Shown here: piece after piece, positions 11,066 through 22,000 of the stretch | Layout of the letters: each line of letters begins with the position of its first letter | Position numbering within the stretch: position 1 is the stretch's first letter | NCBI RefSeq assembly: GCF_963855985.1 | Contig: NC_087100.1 | Span: 7,227,001 to 7,291,000, forward strand | Source: Ostrinia nubilalis | Taxonomy: Eukaryota > Arthropoda > Insecta > Lepidoptera > Crambidae | DNA length: 64,000 nt | Reading direction: 5' to 3' | Program-made: the position numbers and the translations under genes | The notes under the pieces: model-generated | Seen by the model: the letters and a program-made list of their open reading frames with translations, nothing else | What the model was told of the DNA's origin: nothing | The model's database searches: none

Positions 11066-13481
11066 TTACAAAGTAAGTCTTAATCTTTACAAAACAGTGA
11101 TTTAACTTTCAAAGTACAGGAGCTCAGTAGACGCTAGTCTTCCTATTACATAACAGCACAAGTTTTGTTAAAATACAAAAAATCAAAGCACAATAGAAAG
11201 TTAAATATTATTATCACCGTTAAATTTATTCTAAAATACCTAACAAAAATAGTTCAGTGAGTTTTTTTTTCCAGAATACAGCACAGATAATGCAATCCGT
11301 GTCCTTTTCTTCTGTAAAAATCAACATATCTACACAATATCTTAAAACCCCGAGTTTATCGACCTTCACCATCTTCACCCCTGAGGATTTAAACGCAAAA
11401 AATTAAAACATCACAAAGTACCTCATAAATAATGACGCCATCAAGTCTTGTAGAGTTACTTAAAATTTTGCCATTTCTTGGATGGCGTTATGAACCGGGA
11501 GTAATTATGTAAATACACAAAGAGATGTTTACCCTAAATAAGAAGCCCGCTAATACAGCGCAAATAAAACAGACAGATCGGATAGATTATGTGGTTTCGT
11601 AAAAAAAACTGGGAAACCAAGGCCAAACCAAATCTATATGAAAAAGAAGGCAAAACAACAAAGCTAGTTGCTTCATTTGGCAAGTCATTTCTACAGATCT
11701 CATAATATTGAGATATTAAACTTAATAATTAAGTGTAAAGAACATGACTAAACATTTTAACTTACGACATAAAAATCTGTCAAATGATATTAAGAAAAAA
11801 TATTTTTGAAATCACTATTTGTATACGGGCTCTACATTTTTATTTAGGCGTTTAATTAGTGTTGTCAGGAAATTAATGGACCAATTTGAACATTACAAAA
11901 ATAAAGTTTTTTTTTAATGAATGAGCTGGCTGTTCTATAGGAATGTATCGCTAGATCAACACCAAGCAAGATGTAATTGAAACGAGGGGCGACTGGCGCT
12001 TAAATTTTCATATTGCTAATAATTAATTCCGTTTGATAAGACTTATGGCATTGTTAGGATGTTAATGCTTTACGCGTTCTTTGTGTCGGTCGTAAGTTAG
12101 CGGCCAATTACAAAGAACCTTTGTAAATATAATTTTGATGTCACTAACTCGTTGGTTTGGGAGTTATGAACAATGTTAAACGAGGGCCATAACCGACTAA
12201 ATATTAATACGGTTACGACTTTGAGCTCAGTCTCAAGTAATTATTTTTATAATAAGAAATGTAGCTTAGATATGAGATTCAGTACACAATTATACACTTA
12301 TTAGAAATACTTATACTTAACGGAGACATCTCGTAAAACCAAAAAGTATTTTATAGTTATTTGAAAAAATCCAGCGTTAAGACTCGCATCTCAAACTAAA
12401 GAAATAAACTTGAAAAAGTCGACCATTGGCAATTCCATTTTTTCAAGTTTAGGTATTTCAAATGTATTTATTTTTCAATACACATTTGCTCATATAAGTA
12501 CCTACCTAAAGTACTTTTAAATAAACGTACAATTTTATTGTTAACACAAAATATCTAAATTCTATCTAGAAATAGAAAAAAAGGCGGCCTGGAATTCAAT
12601 TTTACAAGTACAGAATCGAATGTTCGAGCTTAAATTGAATTTCTTTCGTCGAAAGTAATCGAATCAACTTAATTAGAAAGAGGATTACGAGCGATTATTC
12701 ATCGAATTAGTTTACTAATAACGGGTTCCCGATACACTAAAATAGACGAGGGTTTTAATCCTTAAAACAATTTATCTTATAGACCTTTTCTAATTCAAAA
12801 TTTGGGGTTGTAGTTCATTGTTTCGTTAGTACGCAACTAAAAGGGTTGGGACTCGATATTGTATTGTGCTATTTATAAGCAAAATCTAAATAGTATTTAA
12901 ATATAGCATTATTTAAAACTAACTTTTCTCGAGTGTAAGGTTAACATCGAGTTATTACGAAAAACTATCTCTATCACCTACTTACTTACTATAAATCACA
13001 GAGCTTAAAATCTGTATACGAGTATTACCTATTAAAATTAAAATTATACACTTGTGATTCATTTGATTTTCAGCAATAGATTTATGGTTAAAATGATCGT
13101 GATTATTTTATTTGGGCAGGCGTAGAGCACTTAGCATAACATAGTAGAGCATTAAGCTACTTTTTCTATATTTCATTTTCCAAAAATTTGAAAGTAAAAT
13201 CCTCTCAAAAGCACATGCTAAATAACCCTTTAATATTCATACAAACAGAGACTACAGATAAAAGGGTCCACACTGAAGAGCACATCTACACATCGTTCTA
13301 GACCGCCAAATCCATGGGAATAACCATAAAAGGGAAAGGGTACGACAAAAATGCTTCAACATTTTAACGTACGGTGATGCGTCAATGATGTTTATCCGCC
13401 CTAAAAGCTTGGCTATACGTCGTACTGGTTTATATCTACGCGATTTTTGCCGTGACGAAAACGAATTTCGATGTACAAGAC
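11066..13481. other. Long AT-rich stretch without a recognised gene
   Basis: About 2.4 kb with stops in every frame and no RNA gene. I looked for exon-like frames with splice sites and for inverted ends and found none I trust. The open frame at 13252-13494 (minus) overlaps the flank of the next element. Confidence 0.5.
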
Positions 13482-13843
13482 AGGGCGCATTCACACGGGA
13501 TCCGTCATTAAGGGTCCTTTATATTACGAATTTTTGCAGCTATACAAACGCGATTCAGTCGCAATGCAGCATCGATACAGTGGCAATGCAGCATCGATAC
13601 AGTCGCAAAACATCTAGCTTTACACACATTCAACACTAAAATTACCGATACAATCGCAATGTAGCCGCATGACTTATAATGCGTCTTTGTATCGCTGCAA
13701 AAGTCGCAATGTGATAGCTCCCTAACGAATCGTCAATGACGGATGGACGTTCTTTGCATACAGAATCGTGATTTTTTAAAGTGTTGTCACCGTCAAAAAG
13801 AATATTCGTCAAAAAATACGAATCATCGGCGTGAACGCGCCCT
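13482..13843. mobile_element. MITE-like element with internal 22-bp tandem repeats
   Basis: Left end AGGGCGCATTCACACGG and right end CGGCGTGAACGCGCCCT are imperfect inverted repeats. The interior holds GCAATGCAGCATCGATACAG twice in tandem (13561-13582 and 13583-13604, period 22), plus further TCGCAATG and CGATACA(A/G) strings near 13656 and 13703. It lies within or beside minus-strand repeat X (13877-14006). Target duplication unclear, so the boundaries are tentative. Overlapping short open frames are not supported. Confidence 0.5.
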
Positions 13844-13876
13844 AACACGAAATCAATGGATGGACGTAACTGAAAG

Positions 13877-14006
13877 GACAATGTTCGTTCTCCATACATT
13901 GTTCGCCGTTAGATCAACAGTGCCGAAATAATACTTTCTAGGTTCTAAATGACACAAATCTTTATGTAAGAACAATTATTCCTGGCGGACCAATTCTATA
14001 AACTTA
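13877..14006 (-). repeat. Dispersed repeat X, copy B, distal piece
   Basis: Read on the minus strand this runs from ATAGAATTGG through CAGGAATAATTGTTCTTAC to GGCGAACAATGTATGGAGAA and ACATTGTCCTTT, colinear with 6150-6276 in copy A. It lies immediately beyond the 3' end of the LINE, so it is the far side of the LINE insertion site. Confidence 0.7.
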
Positions 14007-14214
14007 TTATAAATAAAAAACTCAATAAAACTCATTTATTTCTGTAAATAGGCTTAAAAAAAGCACTTTTACACGTCCCAGTATTAACCCTACCACTGCT
14101 TCAGGACAATAAATGGGCCAGTGCTGAGAAGAAGCAGCGCAAGAAACTCAGTCACTATTGTCAGCCTCTTTTTCAAAGGTTTACATGCTTTAAAATGTAC
14201 AAAGTTATAAATAT

Positions 14215-17109
14215 TTATTTATGCGAGCTAGGCAGTAAAGTATCCCAAACATTTTTATCTTTTAAATAATCATCGACTTTATAGTAGCCCTTTTTCATTA
14301 AGGTACTTTTAATATGTGCTTTGAATTTATGAATGGGTAGTTCTACAACAGTTTGTGGTAATTTATTAAAGAATTTAATACATTTTCCCATAAATGAATT
14401 ACCAATCTTATGCAATCTGAAATTTGGAACGGCAAGTTTATTTTTGTTTCTTGTATTAAAGTTATGCAAATCGCTCTTTTTCGTGAATTGCTCTATATTT
14501 TTGCGGACATATAAAAGGTTTTCATAAATGAACTGTGAAGCTACTGTCAGTATGTTAATTTCCTTTAAAAAATCTTTCAAGGAAAATCGGGGTCCAAGGT
14601 TATAAATGGCCCGCACTGCTCTCTTCTGCAGAACAAACACAGTTTCAATGTCCGCGGCTGAGCCCCACAACAATATGCCGTATGACATTATACTATGAAA
14701 ATAGCTAAAATATACTAGCCTTGCCGTTTCAATGTCAGTTAATTGCCTTATCTTTCTCACTGCAAAAGCAGCCGAACTGAGCCTTTTTGACAAAGTTTCA
14801 ATATGAGGACCCCATTGAAGTTTAGCATCTAAAGTGATTCCCAAGAATGTTGTGGAATTTATGCTATTTAATGGTTCATTCTTCACCATTAATTGCGTGG
14901 AAACCTGCCTCACATTAGGTAAGGTAAATTTAATGCACTTAGTTTTGTTTGCATTTAACAATAAGTTGTTAACAGTGAACCAATGTAGAACCTGTGAGAG
15001 TGTGTTATTAATATCGTCAAAATTTACTTTACCTCTATCAACTTTGAAAATGAGAGATGTGTCATCAGCAAATAACACAATATCACACAGATCTTTTACA
15101 AAGTAAGGAAGGTCATTAATATAAATAAGAAATAGCAAAGGTCCTAATATTGATCCCTGCGGCACACCCATAGTAAGAGGTGCTCCAGAAGACTCAATTC
15201 CGTTAATACAAACTTTTTGTTTTCTGCCTGTGAGATACGAGTTCAGCAGATCAAGTGACTTATTCGAAACACCATAATGTCGCAATTTGTTTAGTAAGGT
15301 TTGGTGGTCTACACAATCAAACGCTTTTGAAAGATCACAGAAAATACCAACAGCGTCCTTTTTACTCTCCCAAGCATCAAAGACGTGTTTCAATAGTGCT
15401 ACCCCAGCGTCAGTAGTACTTCTACCTTTCGTAAAACCAAATTGCTTATTGTGTAATAATTTGTTAAAAATGAAGTGAGATAGAAGTTGGTGGAAAATAA
15501 TTTTTTCAAAAATTTTGCTAAGTACTGGTAGAATAGAAATCGGTCGAAAATTAGAGGGGTCACATTTGTCACCAGCCTTGAACAATGGAATTATTTTACT
15601 TAACTTCATTAAGCTAGGAAAGCAACCTTGATCAATACATGTATTAAAAATGAATGCAAGGTGAGGAGCTATGGTGTCAATAATTGTTCCAATTATACTG
15701 ACTGAGATTCCCCAAAGGTCCTCGGTTTTTTTCATATTTAATTCTCTAAAGGTTTTAATTATTGTATTACAATCTATATGCCTGAACTGGAGCAGACACT
15801 GGCACTCGGTGACATTAGATTTTAAAAGAGACTCTGCAAGAACTGGTGATGAATTCAGTTCTTTAGTTGTTTCAGACGCAATATTGGAGAAGAATGTCTC
15901 AAATGTGGTTGCAACTTCTGTATCGGAATTTATAATTTCGTTTCCGATTTTCAGTGAAAAAGTGTTATCCTTCGATTTATTTTTACATGTTTGTTTATTT
16001 ATTATGTTCCACGTAGCCTTAGCTTTATTATTAGAATTTAAAATCATGTTTCGAAGATGATTTGATTTAGCAGCCAAACAAACCCTTTTAAATATTTTTG
16101 AGTAATTTTTAACATATTCTATAACATTCAGATCTTGCGTATCGGCTTTAAGACTATATAATTCATACATTTTATTTCTACTCTTGTGAATGCCGGTTGT
16201 AGCCCAGTCGTCAAATTTACATTTAACAGAATTTATTCGGATCTTTTTCTGTGGGAATGTGGTTTTGAATTCCTCACTCACAACACTGAATAGATCCTCA
16301 TAAATGTGATCAACATTATTGTCATCTAATATAAGTTTATCAATACCATCACAAATATTTTTCTTAAATTTGTCAATTCGGTTAGTTGTTATTGGCCTAC
16401 AAACAACATCCACTGTACTAGCGACATGATGGTGTTCAAATGTGGCCAATTGTCCACTATGATCTGAACTAAGGCAATTAATTATTGATTTACTTTGAAT
16501 ATTACAGTTACAAAAAATGTTATCTAAGCAAGTAGCTGATGTTGGAGTGATTCTAGTAGGCTCATTGAAAAGATTTGATAAATTAAAAGATTTAAAAAGG
16601 TTTAAGAATCTTATTTTATATTGAGTATTATCTAATAAATCTATATTAAAATCTCCACATACAACTACTCTCTTATTTGATTTAAATACCTTTTTCAAGA
16701 CCTCCTCCATAGTGGATTCGAATAATTGGTAATTTGCAGATGGGGGCTTGTACACACTTACAATTATATACTGCTCTAGCTCTGCACACGCAAGTTCTAT
16801 AGTTCGTTCGATTGAGAGTGAAACAATGTCTTTTCTTTCCTTGTATTTAAATTGATTATTTATTATTATGAGTGACCCCCCTCTAATAGCAGACTCCCTG
16901 GTGAACGAACTACAAACTTTATAATTACCTACATAAAACATTAATTCATAATTTTTAAGCCAATGTTCTGTTAAGCATAATACATGAACATTGTATTTTT
17001 TTAAAAACAATTCTAGTTCTAATTCTTTGCCAGCCAGGCCTTGTAAATTTTGATGAACAATATTAAATCCTTTAATAGACCTGTCTGTTGTCGTCCCTCT
17101 CAGTTTAAA
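14215..17109 (-). CDS. LINE ORF2: AP-like endonuclease plus reverse transcriptase
   Basis: Product of a CR1/Jockey-group retrotransposon: it nicks target DNA and reverse-transcribes the element RNA there. The open frame starts right after an in-frame TGA at 17112-17110. The first AUG lies past the first endonuclease motifs, so I extend to 17109. Seen in order: IVHQNLQ, LTEHW, RGGSLIIINN, VVVCGDFNID, SSDHSG (endonuclease); then PSNFRPISILPVLSKIFEK, FGFTKGRSTTDA, CDLSKAFDCVDH, GVPQGSILGPLLFLIYIND and FADDTS (RT palm, FADD codons near 15070-15059). The C-terminus follows the usual thumb-like region to a TAA/TGA-type end at 14215. No internal stops. ORF2 lies in the -1 frame relative to ORF1. Clade placement within the CR1/Jockey group (for example Kiri or Daphne) is inference from ORF1 type. 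Confidence 0.88.
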   Translation of the reverse strand, partial: FKLRGTTTDRSIKGFNIVHQNLQGLAGKELELELFLKKYNVHVLCLTEHWLKNYELMFYVGNYKVCSSFTRESAIRGGSLIIINNQFKYKERKDIVSLSIERTIELACAELEQYIIVSVYKPPSANYQLFESTMEEVLKKVFKSNKRVVVCGDFNIDLLDNTQYKIRFLNLFKSFNLSNLFNEPTRITPTSATCLDNIFCNCNIQSKSIINCLSSDHSGQLATFEHHHVASTVDVVCRPITTNRIDKFKKNICDGIDKLILDDNNVDHIYEDLFSVVSEEFKTTFPQKKIRINSVKCKFDDWATTGIHKSRNKMYELYSLKADTQDLNVIEYVKNYSKIFKRVCLAAKSNHLRNMILNSNNKAKATWNIINKQTCKNKSKDNTFSLKIGNEIINSDTEVATTFETFFSNIASETTKELNSSPVLAESLLKSNVTECQCLLQFRHIDCNTIIKTFRELNMKKTEDLWGISVSIIGTIIDTIAPHLAFIFNTCIDQGCFPSLMKLSKIIPLFKAGDKCDPSNFRPISILPVLSKIFEKIIFHQLLSHFIFNKLLHNKQFGFTKGRSTTDAGVALLKHVFDAWESKKDAVGIFCDLSKAFDCVDHQTLLNKLRHYGVSNKSLDLLNSYLTGRKQKVCINGIESSGAPLTMGVPQGSILGPLLFLIYINDLPYFVKDLCDIVLFADDTSLIFKVDRGKVNFDDINNTLSQVLHWFTVNNLLLNANKTKCIKFTLPNVRQVSTQLMVKNEPLNSINSTTFLGITLDAKLQWGPHIETLSKRLSSAAFAVRKIRQLTDIETARLVYFSYFHSIMSYGILLWGSAADIETVFVLQKRAVRAIYNLGPRFSLKDFLKEINILTVASQFIYENLLYVRKNIEQFTKKSDLHNFNTRNKNKLAVPNFRLHKIGNSFMGKCIKFFNKLPQTVVELPIHKFKAHIKSTLMKKGYYKVDDYLKDKNVWDTLLPSSHK

Positions 17110-18440
17110 TCAGAGGTCGTCACAGAAATATTAGTATTTCTACTAATAATATCAAAAGTTGAATTTACTTGTTTTGTGTTAATAACACAGTTAATATTAT
17201 AAGCTAACAATGTAGCAACTTTTAATTTTATACTTTGAGGCAGGTGTAAAGAGCTGCCTGTCAATAAGAATTTATTATTAATAAATTTATTTGTGTCGAA
17301 AAACACAAACTTGTCGCTATGACGAACAGTCAAGTTACATAATAGAGTATTCAGTAAGTGAATACTTTTGTTATTATCTGAGGAGCCATTTTGACAGTAT
17401 GGCAGGGCACACATAATTATCTTTTCAACATTAAGGCTGGCCAGCATGGAAAAATTATGCAAAATATTTTTCCTACTAATATTCTGACTGTTTCCTAACA
17501 TTAAAATTAAAATGGATTTGCTATGTAATTGATTACATTTTTTTATGCCATTTATTATTTGACTAATGGATGCATCAGGCATACAATTATTTATTATTTT
17601 ACAATCTAATTTTTTATTCAATATGGGGCCATAACCAACTCCTAGCCTATCTGAGAATAACACTACATTGTTTGATTTTTTTACATTTAAAAATTCAGTT
17701 TTTGCAGACATTGAAGGCTGCAAGCCGCCATCAGTTTTTTGCTGACTTTGCATTGTTATGTTTGGCAGAGATTTAAAATCCGTAGTAGGATTGCCTAGAT
17801 CTAAGAGATTGTTTGCTGCCAGGATATGTTCGTTAATTTGTTCCCTGGCTGAATTATATTTAGCTGTTATGGATGCAAGCGAGTCATGCAAGTTTGTGAT
17901 TTCAGCCTGCAACCTTTCAACGTCCAAGTTATGAGTGGACCTACTCTCTACTAGTTTACTGTGGTAAATTTCTAGACTGTCAACCAAATCTAGATTCTTT
18001 TTCCTTAACAGAATATTTTTGTGAAACTGTTCTTGCCCTTTTATTAATTTTTTTGTTTTAGAAATAAACCTATTAATTTTAACATACTTTTTTAATTTAT
18101 TTCTACTAGAAAAAGTCAATGGCCGACTAACGTTCTCAAATGATTTAGTGTCGCAAGATACATTTAAGTCTGGCAGCACTGCACGTCCACCAGGACTCCC
18201 AATTAGCTCTTCGTATAAGTTCAGAGTGTGTGTGAACTCCTGCTGCTTTCGTTCCTCTTCGAAGTGCAGTATGGTCTTATTGGCGTCCCTCAGTTCAGCT
18301 TCTAACTCATTGTTGCGCATCAAGGTCTGCTGAAAGATATTGCTGCACTGGTCGAAGGTACTGATTGTATGCAGTAGTTCATCACGGTGCTCGGTTACCT
18401 CCTGGAGACGGACATGCATTGATAGCAATATTGTTATCAT
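17100..18440 (-). CDS. LINE ORF1: coiled coil plus SGNH-esterase-like domain
   Basis: This 446-residue frame precedes ORF2 on the minus strand. Residues about 8-70 and 120-210 are rich in charged heptad-like sequence (for example NELEAELRDANKTI and DVERLQAEITNLHDSL), consistent with coiled coils. Residues about 258-420 resemble the esterase-like ORF1 domain of CR1-group LINEs: VVLFSDRLGVGYG stands where block I (GDS) is expected, LILMLGNSQN at block III and GSSLHL at the DxxH block. The serine of GDS appears shifted or replaced (SDR), while the final His is kept, so enzymatic activity is doubtful. No PHD finger is visible at the N-terminus, unlike many relatives; either lineage difference or 5' truncation. 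The last codons are GAT TTA AAC TGA, a slippery site. Confidence 0.75.
   Translation of the reverse strand: MITILLSMHVRLQEVTEHRDELLHTISTFDQCSNIFQQTLMRNNELEAELRDANKTILHFEEERKQQEFTHTLNLYEELIGSPGGRAVLPDLNVSCDTKSFENVSRPLTFSSRNKLKKYVKINRFISKTKKLIKGQEQFHKNILLRKKNLDLVDSLEIYHSKLVESRSTHNLDVERLQAEITNLHDSLASITAKYNSAREQINEHILAANNLLDLGNPTTDFKSLPNITMQSQQKTDGGLQPSMSAKTEFLNVKKSNNVVLFSDRLGVGYGPILNKKLDCKIINNCMPDASISQIINGIKKCNQLHSKSILILMLGNSQNISRKNILHNFSMLASLNVEKIIMCALPYCQNGSSDNNKSIHLLNTLLCNLTVRHSDKFVFFDTNKFINNKFLLTGSSLHLPQSIKLKVATLLAYNINCVINTKQVNSTFDIISRNTNISVTTSDLN
17103..17109 (-). other. Candidate -1 ribosomal frameshift site T TTA AAC
   Basis: On the minus strand the ORF1 reading is GAT TTA AAC TGA. The heptamer T TTA AAC fits the X XXY YYZ rule in the ORF1 frame and is directly followed by the ORF1 stop. 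Slipping back one base gives TTT AAA CTG AGA, which is the ORF2 frame; that frame has a TGA just upstream, so the ORFs overlap only here. I see no obvious strong stem or pseudoknot within the next 40 bases. Confidence 0.6.
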
Positions 18441-18449
18441 AACCTCTTA

Positions 18450-18548
18450 CTTACTAGTATTGTATTATATTATTTTATGCACATCGATTTGGGAGATGTC
18501 CTGTATTGTAGTTGTCGCAGCCAAATTGTATTATAATATTGGACGGGT
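18450..18548 (-). repeat. Dispersed repeat X, copy B, middle piece
   Basis: Minus strand: ACCCGTCCAATATTATAATA then CAATTTGGCTGCGACAAC and TACAATACAGG, matching TTCTATTATTTTATAC, TATTTGGCTGCGAC and CGACAATACAAAAC in copy A (5975-6028). It is squeezed between the BEL/Pao 5' LTR and the LINE 5' end. Confidence 0.7.
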
Positions 18549-18769
18549 TGTTAACGCCATCTATCGGCGCATCAGCGCACATAATACGTCTGAAGTTGTA
18601 TACGAGCAAGGAGCCTGGAGGGGAGCGCGGGGGCGGCCCGCGTCAACTTCACACGATTACCAGCAAGAAAACACGAACGAACAACGGTTGTAAATTAATC
18701 TGAAAAGTAATCAAAATACACGAATTATTTCTTCAATCAGCGTTATTCATTCAATTAAACGTCGAAACA
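18549..18769 (+). repeat. BEL/Pao 5' LTR
   Basis: A 221-bp long terminal repeat, TGTTAACGCC to CGTCGAAACA. It contains a GC-rich patch (GGGGAGCGCGGGGGCGGCCC) in otherwise AT-rich sequence. No clear TATA box was identified by eye. Confidence 0.95.
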
Positions 18770-18770
18770 T

Positions 18771-18788
18771 TGGTCCTACGAGTCGGAC
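18771..18788 (+). other. Primer binding site
   Basis: Immediately inside the 5' LTR, one base after its end, TGGTCCTACGAGTCGGAC begins with TGG as required to pair with a tRNA 3' CCA. The tRNA species cannot be named from the sequence alone. Confidence 0.65.
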
Positions 18789-19085
18789 GGAGCCTTGGAC
18801 TCAAGATATTGCACGGAAGTCGTTGCCCGGCGCGTATCCTGAAACTGAAGCCAAAGACGAGGAACCAGGCCAAGACACATCAATCGGATCAACGGTCAGG
18901 TGTTATCCTTCCTTTTCACGTCCCATCCTAATCGATTAGTGCTGAAACAGTGTTATTTTTCAAAATTCCAGCCGTTTGTGGTGTTCGTGACAACTGCAAC
19001 GTCACAGCCTACTGTGCGCCGTAAGCGAATAAGGTGATCCTGCAAAAAACCGTACGTACTCCTTGCTTTCTAATTTCTTCCCATA

Positions 19086-22000
19086 ATGAGCGATGAGGAA
19101 TATGTTTCTGCAAATTCTAAGCTTAGAATTCCTAAAACATCTTCTAGGGAGGGTAGTCGGTCAGCCTCCAAAGAACGTTCTACTTCTTTAAAAACATCCG
19201 TTACAGACCTAAAAAGGCAAAGAGGAGTACTCAAAGCTCGATTAACGTCATTCGATAAATATACTTCAAAATTACAAAATATCGATTTGACAAAGCCTCA
19301 ATTAATTGAATTAAAATTAAGAATTTCTCAATTGGAGTCTGTATTTGATGAATTTAATGCATTACAAAGTAAAATAGAGGAAATCTCTGATGAAAATGAT
19401 CTTGTAAGTCTTATTGAATATCGAGAAAGTTTTGAGGAACAGTATTACGGATGTATTTCTCTTGCTAAATCGATTTTGGAAGACAATAGTGATGATATTG
19501 TTACGAATAGCGGTAATTTATGCAAAAAAGGTCAGTCGATGCAAATTAAATTACCTGATATTAAATTACCCACCTTTGACGGTTCTTATGACAACTGGCT
19601 AGAATTCAAAAATTCCTATTGTACTATGATTCATTGCCGTACCGATTTAGATGCGATTCAAAAGTTCCATTATTTGCGGTCATCGCTTAGCGGTAGTGCA
19701 CTTCAGGTCATAGGCGCATTGGAATTAACAGATGCAAATTATGTTCATGCGTGGGAACTATTAGTCAATAGATTCCAAAACGATCGTCTTTTGATACACA
19801 ACCATGTAAAGTCGTTGTTTTCTTTGCCAAATATGAATAGGGAATCACCTTTACTTATTAGAAAACTAATTGACACTATTTTGCGTAATCTACGTGCCCT
19901 AGAATCATTAGGAGAACCCACCAAGTCATGGGACACTCTGATTATGTATTTAATCGTATGTAAACTCGATTCATCCACTGAACGTGAGTGGGAGAATCAC
20001 AAGGGCGCGTTAATTACAAATAGTTCTAACCGTAAGTTGAAACTGGACGATTTGCTGACCTTTCTCAAGAACCGAGCTGATTTATTAGAAATGATAAACG
20101 TGAATAATAATAATAATAGCAATTCTAATAACAGCAACTTTAATAAATTCAATAACAGTAATAAACAGTCTCAAAATGTGAAATCTCCAGCAGTGCAAGC
20201 ACATAGTTATAGTTATGTGGCTGCGAAATCGGAAAACAATAAATCAGCTAAACGTAATCGTGTTTGTGTATTATGTCGTGGGAATCACGCGTTATTCATA
20301 TGTAGTATGTTTTTAAATTTGTCTATTGAGGATCGACATAAATTAGTCAATGATAACAACCTTTGTCCCAATTGTTTACGTCCAGGTCACTTGATTAAAG
20401 ACTGTTTTTTCGGCCCTTGTCAGCAATGTAAACAAAAACATAACAGCTTACTACATAAAGATTCCCTCAACTGTGTTAGCACGTCATCACATAATGCATC
20501 CAGTACGTCACATTTAAAATCAACTGTATTGCATTCATCATTCAATGATCAAACACAAAATACACCTCTGCCGGTGTTGACGCGACCAGTTCTATTATCT
20601 ACAGCGCTCATCGAGGTACTGGACGATAATAATAAGCGACACACGGCACGAGCGCTCCTAGATAACGGGAGCCAACATTGTTTCGTTTCGGAAACATTTT
20701 GTAAACGAATTAAGTATACGAAGTTTTTACAGTCCACTGTTCGAATATCAGGTGTGGGACAATCGGTGTCACACTCTAATAAATTATGCGATTTGATTAT
20801 TCACTCAAAGTTAAACGATTTTTCTACGAGCGTTCAATGTTTTGTTTTACCGCGTATCACGTCATTCTTACCGCCCGTGAGTATCGATGTTGAGACTATA
20901 CGAATTCCAAACAACATCGAGCTCGCTGATCCTACTTATTATCTACCTTCGGAAGTCGATTTATTAATAGGTGCGGACTTATTTTGGGAAATTTTAAACG
21001 ATAATAAAATACGATTAAAAAGTGGTCCGTACCTTCAAGATACGAAATTGGGCTGGTTGATTTCCGGACCAATTTATACGAATGAAATGCGTTGTAAACA
21101 AAACATTCAATGCAATTTTACACAAACTATCGATTTACAATTACGTCAATTTTGGGAATTGGAGGATAGTGGCCCTCGCGAAAATATACTTACCTGTGAT
21201 GAACGTAAATGCGAGGAAATATTTAAAAATACGACAAAACGGGAAATAGATGGTAGGTTTTCAGTTCGAATACCTCTAAAGGAGTCAGCTAATTTGTTGG
21301 GTGACTCATATTCGGTTGCCTATAAACGATTTCTCTCTTTAGAACGGAAGTTAGAACGTATGCCTCAATATAAACGTATGTATGCGGATTTTATACGAGA
21401 ATATAGGGATTTAGGTCACATGACAAAAATAAACGAGTACAGTGATCCACACTATTTTTTACCGCATCACGGCGTATTTCGCGAGAGTAGTACTACAACT
21501 AAATTAAGGGTAGTATTTGACGCCAGCTGCGCCACTACCTCTGATAAATCCTTAAACGATTTACAGTTTATCGGACCTAGGCTTCAAAACGATATTTTCT
21601 CGATTTTATTACGCTTTAGGCAATATTATTGGGTAGCAAGCGCGGACGTCGAGAAGATGTTTCGACAGACGCTCATTCATGAAGACCAGCGTAATTTACA
21701 GCTTATACTTTGGAGAGAAAGCCCTTCGGATTCGATAGACGTGTATAGGTTAAATACCGTGACGTATGGCACTGCGTCAGCGCCGTACCTTAGTATGCGA
21801 TGCCTACAACAGGTAGCACAGGAATGCGACGATGAAAAAATATCGCGCATTATCAAAGAGGACTTTTACGTTGATGATCTAATTACAGGATGCGATGATC
21901 CTGCTGAATTAATAAATATTTGCGAAAAAATATCACAAATTTTAAGGCAATATTGTTACCCATTACGTAAATGGACATTTAACTGTGACGTAACCTCGAC

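Larger units (their letters stand above)
14007..18449 (-). mobile_element. CR1/Jockey-group LINE, two ORFs, minus strand
   Basis: The element reads right to left: ORF1 (18440-17100), ORF2 (17109-14215), then a 3' UTR of about 200 bp with TTCTTGCGCTGCTTCTTCTC and a TTTATTTATAA-like tail near 14010. It is embedded in repeat X, whose pieces flank it at 18450-18548 and 13877-14006. ORF2 carries an apurinic-type endonuclease and a reverse transcriptase with FADD. The exact 5' edge is uncertain: ORF1 starts almost at the junction, so the copy may be slightly 5'-truncated. No premature stop was seen in either ORF. Confidence 0.8.
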
